NCBI GenBank assembly: GCA_963662155.1
Contig: OY759265.1
Location: 7,875,642 to 7,939,641, forward strand
Length of the DNA stretch: 64,000 nt
Direction: 5' to 3'
DNA from: Lamellibrachia columna
Lineage: Eukaryota > Annelida > Polychaeta > Sabellida > Siboglinidae
The notes under the pieces were generated by a model. That model ran no database searches, was not told the DNA's origin, and saw only the letters and a list, made by a program, of their open reading frames with translations. The stretch's first letter is position 1, and every line of letters starts with the position of its first letter. Positions 1-13,500 of this stretch are shown in pieces. The position numbers and the translations under genes are program-made.

Positions 1-721
1 CAACAACTAAATATGATGGTGGCAGGTGCGTACCTGTTGTATTTGTCCAAACCGGGGAGTGTTATTTAGTTCGGAGTGGACGTTCGTATGGTCCCGTATG
101 GCGCCGTTTACTTGAGAATCACGTAGCACCGTGCGCTACGTCATCGCAATACGTGATCTCTGACGAACTGTCGCGTCACCCTACGTAGTAATGAGCCGAA
201 CGCGAAACGTTGTAGAAACATTTAGATCGACTTGGGGGAAACAGTTTCATAGAGTTATGCATCGAACTAGAATTTGTTGAAATAATCAGTTTTGTAAAAA
301 AAATGAAGTTGTTGGCGTAAATGCACGTGATACTGTTGAATAAATGCCACAAGTGTCTTGGTGCAATTTCCGAAGCTCTTAACTTTGAAATGTGACTGTG
401 CGGCCGTAGGTGTCCCATGTATCTTGAAAACGTGGCGAAAGTGAGTTTTGTCACTTGTCACAGCAGTAGGCGGCAACATGGCGCCCACGATGGCGAAAAC
501 ACGATTCCAAAGTAATTAGATCATGTTTCCATCCATATTTGTGAAAATTAATACCTTGAAGTTGATGTGTTTGCCTTCTTTGAGGGGGATGGGCGAAATT
601 AGTTTATTCCCGCAGCCAGATTAGCAGATGGTCTATGCGTATTTACATAATCAACGTACGTAGAAACTGTACTGTAGAAAGTGTTATGTAACTTTTATAT
701 ACTTGACCTTTACTATTTGTT
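1..721. other. Probable intron of the alpha2delta-like gene, no exon seen
   Basis: No open frame here has matching splice sites or resembles alpha2delta sequence. The stretch is taken as intron because the exon at 1067 needs an upstream partner. Confidence 0.5.
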
Positions 722-1010
722 GGGGCGCGGTAGCGTAGTGGTTAGAACAGCGGGCTCTCAATCGACCGTTTCGAAGCTTTGGCAATTTCGTTCATCCCAC
801 GTTGCCACAGTTCACTCAGCTGTATAAATGAGTACCTGGCTACAGACAGAGGTGGATATCTGAACGAATTCGCGCAGTAATTGCAGCGTGGCTGAATGCT
901 TCCAAGAGAAGTCGAGATGGCGTTGGAATGAACAGGTATGCCAGGGGGTGAAGTGTAAAGCGCTTTGAGAGGTCCTACGGACTGGATACCGCGCTATATA
1001 AGAACGTATC
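722..1010 (+). mobile_element. tRNA-derived SINE, copy 1
   Basis: The head (GGTAGCGTAGTGGTTAGAAC) looks like a tRNA A box, and a degenerate B box lies about 40 bp on. A body follows with 'gagtacctggctacagacag', and the tail reads 'gcgctatataagaacg', a style common in marine-invertebrate SINEs. The same layout recurs at 59254-59490. It sits in an intron of the alpha2delta-like gene. Confidence 0.75.
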
Positions 1011-1066
1011 TTTTATATGGATATAGACAAACATCGACATTTAAACGGTGTCGTTGTTGATGGCAG

Positions 1067-3085
<2,019 letters not shown>

Positions 3086-4404
3086 GCCGAGGCTCTCTAT
3101 CATGTCATATTGCCTCGTATTTGCAGATGAACTACATCGTCTTTGTCTTTCCTGCTGCTACTGTGGCTATCCCATGTCCCGGCCCTTAGACGGCAGAAGA
3201 AATACTCCACTCCTTTTCTCTTTCTGCTGGCTTCCGGTGGTATTACCCTATCTAGTCCCGTTGCTGATTGAAGAGCTGTTCTACTGTTCATTTCGTCCCT
3301 ACTCATTGTGTTATCTGCATATCTTGAGCCACGATTCTTCACAGTTCCACATAGCTCGGGGATTACGTGCGCCTAGTCGTTTTATATTGTGCAGTACTCG
3401 TTTAATATTGTACTACACGCAGAAACAGGAAGTCACGGCAAATGTTGTAACTAGGATACGGTAAAACAGGTTATGTTCATGCCCTGTAACTTTAACCGAA
3501 AACAAACAGTTGGATATGGGAGGCAGACGATCGTGTGCAGTGAGCCTAAGATTGACACATTATTTATGTCTGCGTTAATTGTACTTTGCGTCGTTTTGAA
3601 ACATTTGTTTGTGTTGATCAATAATGTCCTGAGCACAAAGATAATGATTGTTGTGAATGATTCGAGCAAAAACAAGGAGTCTAACTTTTTGCTAAATAGG
3701 TTAACAATAGCAATGAATTTGTGGTATCAAGATAAATCTATTACATGTCGGAGACACGTTTATTCGGGCCTACCGTTTAGTCAGTATTTATACATACACT
3801 AGTCAGCGTTTGCATATATTATATGTTGTTTTATCAGAATGTCAAACGTATTCGTTATTGTTATAATGTATTGATCTAATTTTTTAGTATTTACATGTGC
3901 TGTATTCAGTGTTTACATGTCTTCTATTTAGCATTTACATACCTCTGTGTCAGAAGTGACATGTTGAAATGTCTCTACAGTTTCAGTCGTGTTATACATG
4001 TGTACATATGTTATACATGTAACTATGTGCATAAAATAATGTCCGATAAAGAAACGGGGATGGGTCTTGGGTCGTATTGTTATTGCTACTGTCTCATTGC
4101 TAGTGTTTGTTTTACTAGCATAAGAAACGCATCACCACCTGACAGACACGTATTTCAAGTATAACAAACTTGATTTTAGGTGACTCACTAATTTTCAACT
4201 TTGATATTGCTTTTAATAATTGCCAAAGTTTGATTATTTTCTTCACATATTTAGAACTGTAATATATCTGCGTGCGTGCGTGCGTGTGGTGTGGTGTATA
4301 TATGTGTGTATATATATGTATATATAAATATATATATACACCATACGCTCGCACGTGATATATATATATACATAATATATACACACCACATATCAGACCT
4401 TGCG

Positions 4405-5485
4405 CCGATGTACTCGGTACTCGAGTACATTTTTGAAGTGCTCGTATTCATGGAAATTAAGGGTCATGTACTCGTACTCATGCTCAGTGTACTCAGATTT
4501 TATGAATACATGTGTGTACTTTTTTTAATATGATGCTGTGATAATTATTCATGATTTTGTTTTAAATACAGTAGTAGTATTTGTATTTTTTAGTTAACAA
4601 AATATACATTTTTTTATTAAATACTTCCATAAAGTATCTGAAATTTTCGAATATATTATTTCTGATCCATATAAAAACAATTAACTAAAGGCTTTACTAA
4701 AGGCAGCATCGTTTCCAATTCAGAAACCCATAGTTAGCCTTAAGCAAACAGTTATGATGGTAACCAGTTCGGGCTATAATCCTTGTGTTTGTTTAATTAA
4801 GCCAAGAAGTCCACAATGAAGGGGCCATTCATCAGTTAGCCTTGAAATGCCTTTGTTGCTCCTACAAGGGACAGTGTGAAGAACTAGCCTATTTCTATGG
4901 TGACCTAAGTCACAAAGCACAAGTAGTCTTTATTAAAATTAGCACACAACCCCTTTGTTCCAGCTTGGACAAACCTTCTCACTAGTAGACTCACTACATT
5001 TATTACATAGGTAATTATGTTAATTGTTAACAATCTGGTGCCAGTAAAACTACATCTAGTGTCTGAGAGAGCAGATATAAGAGAGGTGGTTTAGTGCCTC
5101 AGACCTCTTGCTAATTGCTTTATTTTATAACTTGCTTAACACTAAGCAGATTTAGCAATTACCCACTCATTACAGAAATACTGGTTTATTGGCTTGGTTT
5201 TTCTGAGATAAGTAATGATTGGTCTAAGTGAGTGTACATGTGCCGAGTATGTCGGTGACTCAAAGGTGGGTTAATCAGACTGCCCCTAAATATATATATA
5301 TATATATCATGCCACATGTCTGATCAACTGTTTTTGCATAATAAATTTGTCCTGAATTATATAAATTAATTAACAAGTTTATTTAAAAAATATGATATTA
5401 TTAATAATTTACTATAACATACAATATGTACTCATAGTCATGTAAATGTACTCGTACTCATATATCACCAATGTACTCGTAATAT
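4405..5485. mobile_element. Possible DNA element with GTACTC-rich ends
   Basis: Both flanks are dense in 'gtactcgtactca'-type motifs (about 4408-4497 and 5427-5482), and the motif CGAGTACATT appears in opposite orientations at the two ends. The 0.9 kb between is AT-rich and non-coding. Subterminal motif clusters like this are typical of non-autonomous hAT-like elements, but no clean target duplication was found. Confidence 0.4.
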
Positions 5486-7107
5486 GTATATATATATATA
5501 TATACTGATCCAGTTTAATTAAGTTATTTCTTCACTAATAAAACTTAAACATTCGTTACAGCTTGTATCCCAAAATATCGTCCAAATGGGCTTCCCTTTT
5601 TATCTTACCGACCTGGTCGTTCCAACGCAGTCTTTGCTTCTCTGTGAAATGCCCAGTCATGCAAATGGCGTTCCTGGTCACCTTGTTCGAACGTACAACG
5701 TTGTGCCACATCCTAGCTTTGTCACATATACTCAGGATACGTCGTTAGATAAGTAATAGACCTTCACGAAACAAGAACACCCTCGCTCCGTCGGCAAGGA
5801 TCTTCACATAGCTCCTCCACTTTCTACTAAATGATCCACTGCCGGAACAATATAGGAGGGCCTGTGCCTACTATGTTCACAAACAATTTACATCCATGTT
5901 CTTTTTATTAAGGTGCTAAAAGAGTACAAGCATAGTCGACTAGACGATGAGTGTCGATGATGGTAGCAAAAAACACAATGTGTTGATAACCGTGAAACGT
6001 TTTCCCTGGTGATGTTATCATATCAAAACATTAAAAAAGTATTATAGTGCATTTTGGCACAGCCGCAATGACCGGCGCGCAATAAAACTGGATGACGTGG
6101 GTAAGACTAAATTAACTATACCTGTGTCATTTTCGTCAGACTGAAGAGCAGACTGAAGTAGTTGGGAAACTAATAATACAATATCTTCTTTCTTACCAAC
6201 TGCAATGTTAGTAATTTATGCACAGTTAGTGGTATCGCAATGTTGCTGTATGCACGTTGTGATAATATGTTAAAATATGGGTTTTAATGCGCCGTGCCGT
6301 TACGTATATTCCTGGTGTACGCCCTCGTGAAATCTGCCAGGTTTTGGTAGAAGAGGGAGGTTGGAGCAAAACAATCGTTTTAGAATTTGTTCCTATATTT
6401 CCAGCGTAGGCTACGTAGTTTAATGTGGTACAACACTGGAAATACACAGATGCACACCCGCTAAATATAATTGTCAAAACTGGTAATCAGACCGGGCACG
6501 CTAAATTAGTTGTGGACCACGGTATAAATTTATGAGGCGGAATCACTGGACCTTGACCGGGTCGTGTTGACATGACCCTGTCGCATGTGACGGTTTGAGG
6601 ACGACGCGTGAACGTGAGTCAATCCTAATGTTTATATATTCTTCGGACTTTATCGAAGGTCTTACAATTTTTTTGTCACAACTTGGCACGCTTAGAAGTG
6701 CTACATCGGCGGAGCTGTTCGGACATCTGCCCGGGTTGCAAGAAAGTTCTAGGTAGGCCTGTCTTCCTGCTGGTCAGTAGGCCTAAACTCCGGCCAAGCG
6801 GCCATGCAAGTTATTGTTGACTGATTGACGCGGCCTGTCAACTCGGGAGGTGGTGAATAGGAGAATTTAGGTTGAGCAGCCTTTTCTCTGCGAAAGAATT
6901 ATGACGGTTAATCATGTTGCAGGATACCTGCAATACGTACGAGCGTGGAATGTACGGACGTCTGGGGGTTCTACACTTGGAAACTTACACCTACATCTTC
7001 GTATACTCAGGCACACAGTAATTACACACATATTTAGTAATTACATACATACATAGAACCTACATACATACACAACCGACATGCAAACGTACACACATAC
7101 ACACACC

Positions 7108-7149
7108 CATACATACATACATACATACATACATACATACATACATACA
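7108..7149 (+). repeat. (CATA)n microsatellite
   Basis: About ten CATA units in the upstream region of the DD3-3-like gene. Confidence 0.95.
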
Positions 7150-7501
7150 AAGAGCCTAAATACATATACATAGCCTACATATGTATGCTGAATTAACCTT
7201 TTCTCCCAATGGTTTCGTTTGATGTTCGCTTCCATTCAGCTTTATAAAAACTTATTTCATACATGTGTCATTAGTCATTTTTATATTTGTTTACACTGAT
7301 GCATTGCAAATGAACATGACGTTTGTATACTAGACTAGAGCCCCCCCCCCAAGGTGGGGTGAAGAGTTTTGTTTATAATGACAATTCCCGTGGCTATATC
7401 CATGCTATGTTCACTACGTGTGAAACATGAGTTGTGTCAAAGGAAATATAAATTAGATTTGTAGCATTCACCAGAAAATTAATTTTGACAGCTCATTGAG
7501 C

Positions 7502-10500
7502 ATGAAGACTGTTCTTGGACTGCTGCTTCTGGTTGCCATAGCAACTGCAAATATATATTTGCACAACCCTCGAGGGTCGAACAACCGTCTGAACGAGAAG
7601 ACTGCAACAAGGTTCAATGCCAGGCGACTATTTGATTCACAGGTATTGCCATTTCAACAGTGATATATTTATGTATCTGGTAGCAATGCACTTAAAGTTA
7701 TATAGTTGTTGACTGGTAATGTTAACACGTTTAATTGTAATAGTAAAAGATGCATGCATATTAGTACTAATAATATTAGTGATACATTAAAGGCTGCTAA
7801 TTTGAAAATTACAAGATTTTGAGTAAATTGAAATTTTTTAATTTGTGACTAATTACAGTTGCAGCTGAACATTATCATGTAGTTGTGATGTAATTATGAT
7901 TTTTTATTAAAATATTTATTATTTTATGATTAACATATCATCTAACCAGTATCTCATGATAAAAACAAAATAAAATATATGATCTTTAAAATTAGTAGAA
8001 TCATATCAGACAATTTGATTTCTTATTGAGGTCAGATCATTTGAAGCTGTACAAAATACTACAAATCAAACAAAAAAACTTGTAAAAAATGGTCTTGCAC
8101 ATCATTTGTTCATTCATAAGAGGGTTTTAATCATGCTACGTATATAATGTTCTTTTGCAAGAACAATGAGAGAGGTGGTTACAATGCTGGCGTTACAACA
8201 GCGGCAGCATCTGGTGACAACGAAGAAACTCAGTATAGAATGGTTAGTATATAAGAAGATGGAAACTTATTCATTAGCCTGAGGTGCATTAATAAAATAG
8301 TGCAATAATATCCATGCACAAATATCCTGTGAACAAGAAACATGGATGACTGGATTAGCTCTTAATGTTGCCTTGAAATACATGTAACGTCTGCATAAAC
8401 CAGACATAGCATACCTCCAAAACATATCCTTTTCCAGTATTATGTTAACAAAGAATTCTATGAAGTTCAATAAATTCATGCAAATATATAGATATTTTAT
8501 ATTTATCTTGCAATTAATGCTAGGGAACCCCAGCTCTTCCCCAGGATGTTAAAGCTCTTAGTCGTAACCCTTATCTGTTAACATATTTATTTGTTTATTG
8601 CCCTTGTGACTAATGGGTTAAATACCACTTATTTAATCTAAACATAGTTATTTTAAATTACAATGTTATCTTCATGTGTGCATCACTAAGAAGTCCTTTT
8701 TGTTCAGAAATACTTCCAGAGTGGCTCAAAGTACAAGGTGCTGAATGAAGGTCAAGGCAGGTCACATTTGACTTTGGAATGGACCAATCAGCACGGTTGT
8801 GGCAGTGACAACACAAAGCAAAACTGCAACATTGTCTTTCAGTACATGTGTCAGGAAACTGTTGAAGCACACAAAGGTGAGCATTGTCTTATGTCCACCA
8901 GTTTTGAATTCTGAATATTAGGAGCACAATTCTCCCACAACCAAGATTTCACTTGATAACTTGGGGGTATGTCTTACCTTAATCAAAGGGGCTCTCTCTC
9001 TCGAAATATGGCATAACATGCAGATGACCTTCTACATCTTGTAGTCTGTTTCTTACTGTCCTATTTAATAGCGTATTGCTTATTAATTCCTTTCGGTAAG
9101 CATTTTGTGCTTTGGCTATGACATTTTTAATCATAACAGCTATTACACAAATGTACAAGTATGCATGTATATGTAATTATATATATATGTGTGTGTGTGT
9201 ATATATATATATATTCTCGTTTTACAGGAACAACAGATAAGAACATATTCAAAAATGGAGAAGTATTTAGAACTGCTGGCTATAAGCCTCGACGCAGTAG
9301 AGTGGAGACGAAGGCCCAGATGACAGCTAGGCAGACTCAGTCAGTCGGGTCAAACACAGGTCTACATGAATCATGGCAGTGGTATGACAAATGTGTCATC
9401 AGGAGGAGAAATGGAGGTACAGACTATAGTTACAATTATCTTACATTACTACATATCTTAATCATCTTTGGGCCAGGTGTTGGCATGGCCTCCAGATAAA
9501 TCTACATTGTCGTTAGTATTTGGCCTGCCTGGGAAATGTTTCCTAGGTGTGATGTTAAGTCATTTATCTGTCTTCGTTTCATTTGGATAAATCTGCATTA
9601 AGTTTCCATCTTAATACATTTCAGGGTCTAAGTAGGACACACAAGTGTTATTATTTTCGTTATAAATATATAGTATATTGTGTTTATTATGTTGTATTTG
9701 TGCATCCTGAAATAAGATGCATGGTTACAATGGTACATCATTTTGAATCTTCCAGGGCTATTCACGGCAGACCAGACCTTGACAGTCAACAAGGTGTATG
9801 GCTATAGTGGTGCCATCAATACAAGACAGAACCCAACTGGTGATCGATATGGTTACGAGTGCCCAGAGGAACGAGACTACTTTCCCTACTGGCATCCATC
9901 ACCATGGAGAGATGTTGCCGTGCTCGCAGAGAATGACTCCCAATGTGAGTGAGTACCAATTATTTGGTTTGCATGTGAGACAGTGGTGCCACCTGGTGTT
10001 TAATTAGAGTTTCTTTCAATGTAGACAATAACGTCTAAATATATCTACAAAATAAATGTCTTATTATGAGTACATACATTTGTTCTATTTTATACATGTA
10101 CATTACAATTACAGTACAATAAATTCTTGTTATTCTGAGTAAGGTGTGTTACCGAAAATATTTTTTTTATGTTTCCACATCCAATTTTGAAATTTGGTCT
10201 ATCCAGAGAGCAGAAACGTTTTTTTGACCTAATGGAGGCAGTTGTGATGGTTCAACTTTGTTTAATTGTGCTCATAGCATACAATTACAAAACATTTTAT
10301 TTGTTTATTTGTTGGAAAACTGAAGTAAAACCCATATTGTTCTCAGTTGTGGAAACAGCTACAATGCTTACAGATTTGAAATACCAGTGGTTTATGTATA
10401 CATACACCATTGGTGATACATCATAGTTTCATTGTTGATTGTGTGGTCTGCCAATGCAGATGATGATGTTACCTATTTCTGATTTGCACCATTTTATTCT

Positions 10501-13500
10501 TTTAAAATAAATTTTCACCAGCTACGTCACATATATTATTTATAGTGTCCTGTCCGACTGACGCCACAAATTACACTGGGTGTGTGCCTTGCATTGCAGT
10601 CATTACCAGAAGAACAGTTTCAATGTGCAACCTTACCACGAGTGTGTGGAATTCTGGGATGCAACACGGAAGATGCGGAAACATTACTCCTCATGGAATA
10701 ACAAATCTGAGTGTGAGAAACATGGCGGTGCATGGGTTCAACTCTTCAATTACCTTGAGAAAGCACCTGGTATGGCTTGTCATCTTATTTGGTCATACCT
10801 TGCATGGTCAATAGTTACATATTAAAGTCACCACACTATAATGGATATATGAAATAAATACTATGACATATACAGCAAGAATTAAAACACTAATGCATGA
10901 TAATCTCAACTTAGTTAACTGAAGATGCATGAGTGATTAAGTTATAGCATACTTTTTTGAAACTATAAATAAAAATATAAACAGGTCATTGCATCATCTT
11001 AGTGTCTAATTACACTAAAAACGGCAGAATTTGTTTTAGTATTTTTTCCTGCCTAATGTAGTCATTTCAGAATTAATTGAGGACAGGGATCTATGACAGT
11101 TTTTTATAATGTCTTGAAAATATTTGTATTTGTACATTTCAAACTGACATGCTGTGCATCTATATCTATAGACCTTGCATTCAGTCATTTGTATTTGACA
11201 TTTTACATTGTTTTGACTTTTATCTAATTATTTCTCATTTGGAATGAGAGCTTTCTACAATTTCTTTCCTGAAAATATCTTTCCACCCAATTGACTTGAG
11301 TTTGTTTTGCAGCATTTTCCAGCCAGGCAGCATGCGAGTCTGCCAGCAGAGATGGCATTCAGTACATTTGGGCTGTACCTTATGACTCCCCAGATGGCAC
11401 CACCAGGCAATGTTTGGTTCGCCTCGATGAACCCACCTGTCAGAGTGCACCCTGGTCAAGGTAATGACAAATTTGTGAAATTATGACAATTTTATTTTTT
11501 ACATACAAATAACAAATAAAAATTCACACATTTTTTTCTCCAATTATCCAAGCTATAATCATGAATTATGAAAAAAGAAGGAAACAAACATACCAGTAGA
11601 ATAGTGCAAAATATAAGTCAGTGTAAGTATTGAAAATTTACTACTTACCAATGCACGATTAAGTTGCAATCAGGACATTTAAGAGTACTATTAAATTTAT
11701 GTTTATTCGAAACAACTGTCTAACAGTTTTGTTATGGATTTGTGTTTAGGTCTAATCATCTAGGTAATGGGAGGTTTGGTGCTGCAAATAATATTACATG
11801 GGTGTTGCCATACTTTCCCTCTGGAAAGCCACAGGCATGCATCTTAAGAGTACGGTAAGGAAACAGTTTCTTTTTTAAATGTATGTTGTGAAGTTTTATT
11901 TTATAGTGAGCATAATAATATTGTAGCATAAACATTGTTTACACAATCTACCGTTTGTAGAATAATGACTGCTAATAACAATCACCACTAAGTTATGACA
12001 AAATTATATGAAATAAAAAATACATACCGGCATATCAGTTATTAGAAAATTTAATCTCAATGCAGAATTGAGTAATAATATATTATGAATACAATACCAG
12101 TACCACAATGTCTATATATTCAGCATAAACCCATTAAAACATTATTAGGCCTATATATGATCCTCTCTTCAAGGTACAATGTCTCCAGTAACGACTATGA
12201 CCCACATCACACAGACTACAGAAACAACAAAGAAATGTAAGTTTTATCTGTTTACCCATAAAATGTTTTTAGTAGTTCCAAAACTTGTCATGTTTTATTT
12301 TGTAAACATGAACTTTCAGCTAAGAGAGTTGGCAGCTACAAGGTATCAATATGTTGCAAAGACCCCACTTTCACCTATACTGGAAAAAACAAATGGTTAC
12401 CCTACCCTTTCATTTACATAAAATATGCCCATTACTAACCTTTATATACATGTATCCATCATTTACTAATCCCTGCACCAAACAAGCATTAGCCACATTA
12501 AAAGGTACCAGTTTGTACACTCCATGACATATAACACAAATGTATAAAAGTGGTCGAAAGGTGATCAGAAATACAGATTATCAAACACGATTGATCCTGC
12601 CATCAAGATTATGCACAAAAGCAAGATAACAAATTGTTGTACGAAGTCAATGGTATAGCTGCCTTAATGCTGTAAACAGGTTATACACTTGTATATAACT
12701 TAGGTCACCAGTGAAAGATGATCCATACATTGATGTTGGAGCGGGAGGTTCAACCCTGAAATTGGCCGTTGACACAGCACACTTTGGACATGTGTTCCAG
12801 GATAGAACTCATATATTCATCCTTAGGCCTCGGCCAGAAGTTGCAGAGGATGCAAGGTCAGTTGTTCGTAAACCTTCACTTGTCAGTGTCGAACTAGAAG
12901 AGTGAATTTGTTTTACTCTTTGATGATGCTTATAATATATGACCCTCTTCAGGGAATAAGTACTTCACTTGGGTTAATTATTGAGATCTTCATCCCCACT
13001 TTGGCGCAGGGTTGGCAGGTTTCTTCCCTATAGGGAAAAAACCGTGGTTTTTTCCCGGTTATTTCCGATACGGAAGAAATACCTTTCTTCCCTACTACTG
13101 GGAAGAAATGGAAGAAACCCAGAAACCCGGTTTTTGTCAAATTTTTTAGTAATATATGTCCAAAATATACAAAATATACATAAAAGGTACATAAATATAC
13201 ATAAAATGTATATATAATGATTAATAATGCTTCAACAATAAACATCTGGTGATCAAGCCCAATTACCAAGTGTCACCTACATTGTATAAGTCCCATCAGC
13301 TGGGTCACACAAACCAACCTGTTATAATTAATAGCTATTGTTATATGTTTCAATTGACAGATTATGGACTTCTAAAAGTGGCAAACATGTAATTTTATTT
13401 CAAAGTGACATTCACTGTGTAAAATATAACACAACACATTGATACAGCTCTTTGGTGCAGTGGCTTCCTTTCCCCCAGAAACAATAAAGGGTTTTTCAAA

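Larger units (their letters stand above)
3086..7501. other. 3' UTR of the alpha2delta-like gene and intergenic region
   Basis: Open frames at 2793-3464 and 3473-3802 have no recognisable product; the first only overlaps the last alpha2delta exon in another frame. TA/TG-rich tracts lie at 4261-4390 and 5290-5310. Segments with repeated GTACTC motifs at about 4400-4500 and 5425-5485 may be the ends of a mobile element. A CATA microsatellite lies at 7108-7149 and a C9-10 run near 7340. No promoter element for the gene at 7502 could be defined. Confidence 0.5.

Noticed and set aside
722..800. Possible real tRNA gene
   Set aside because: A-box-like head only; the B box is degenerate, no cloverleaf acceptor stem closes, and the sequence continues into a repeated SINE body.
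9945..9950. Alternative donor for DD3-3-like exon 5 at 9944|gtgagt
   Set aside because: It leaves phase 1, which does not fit the exon at 10600; the donor at 9948|gtgagt gives the correct phase and an uninterrupted conserved frame.
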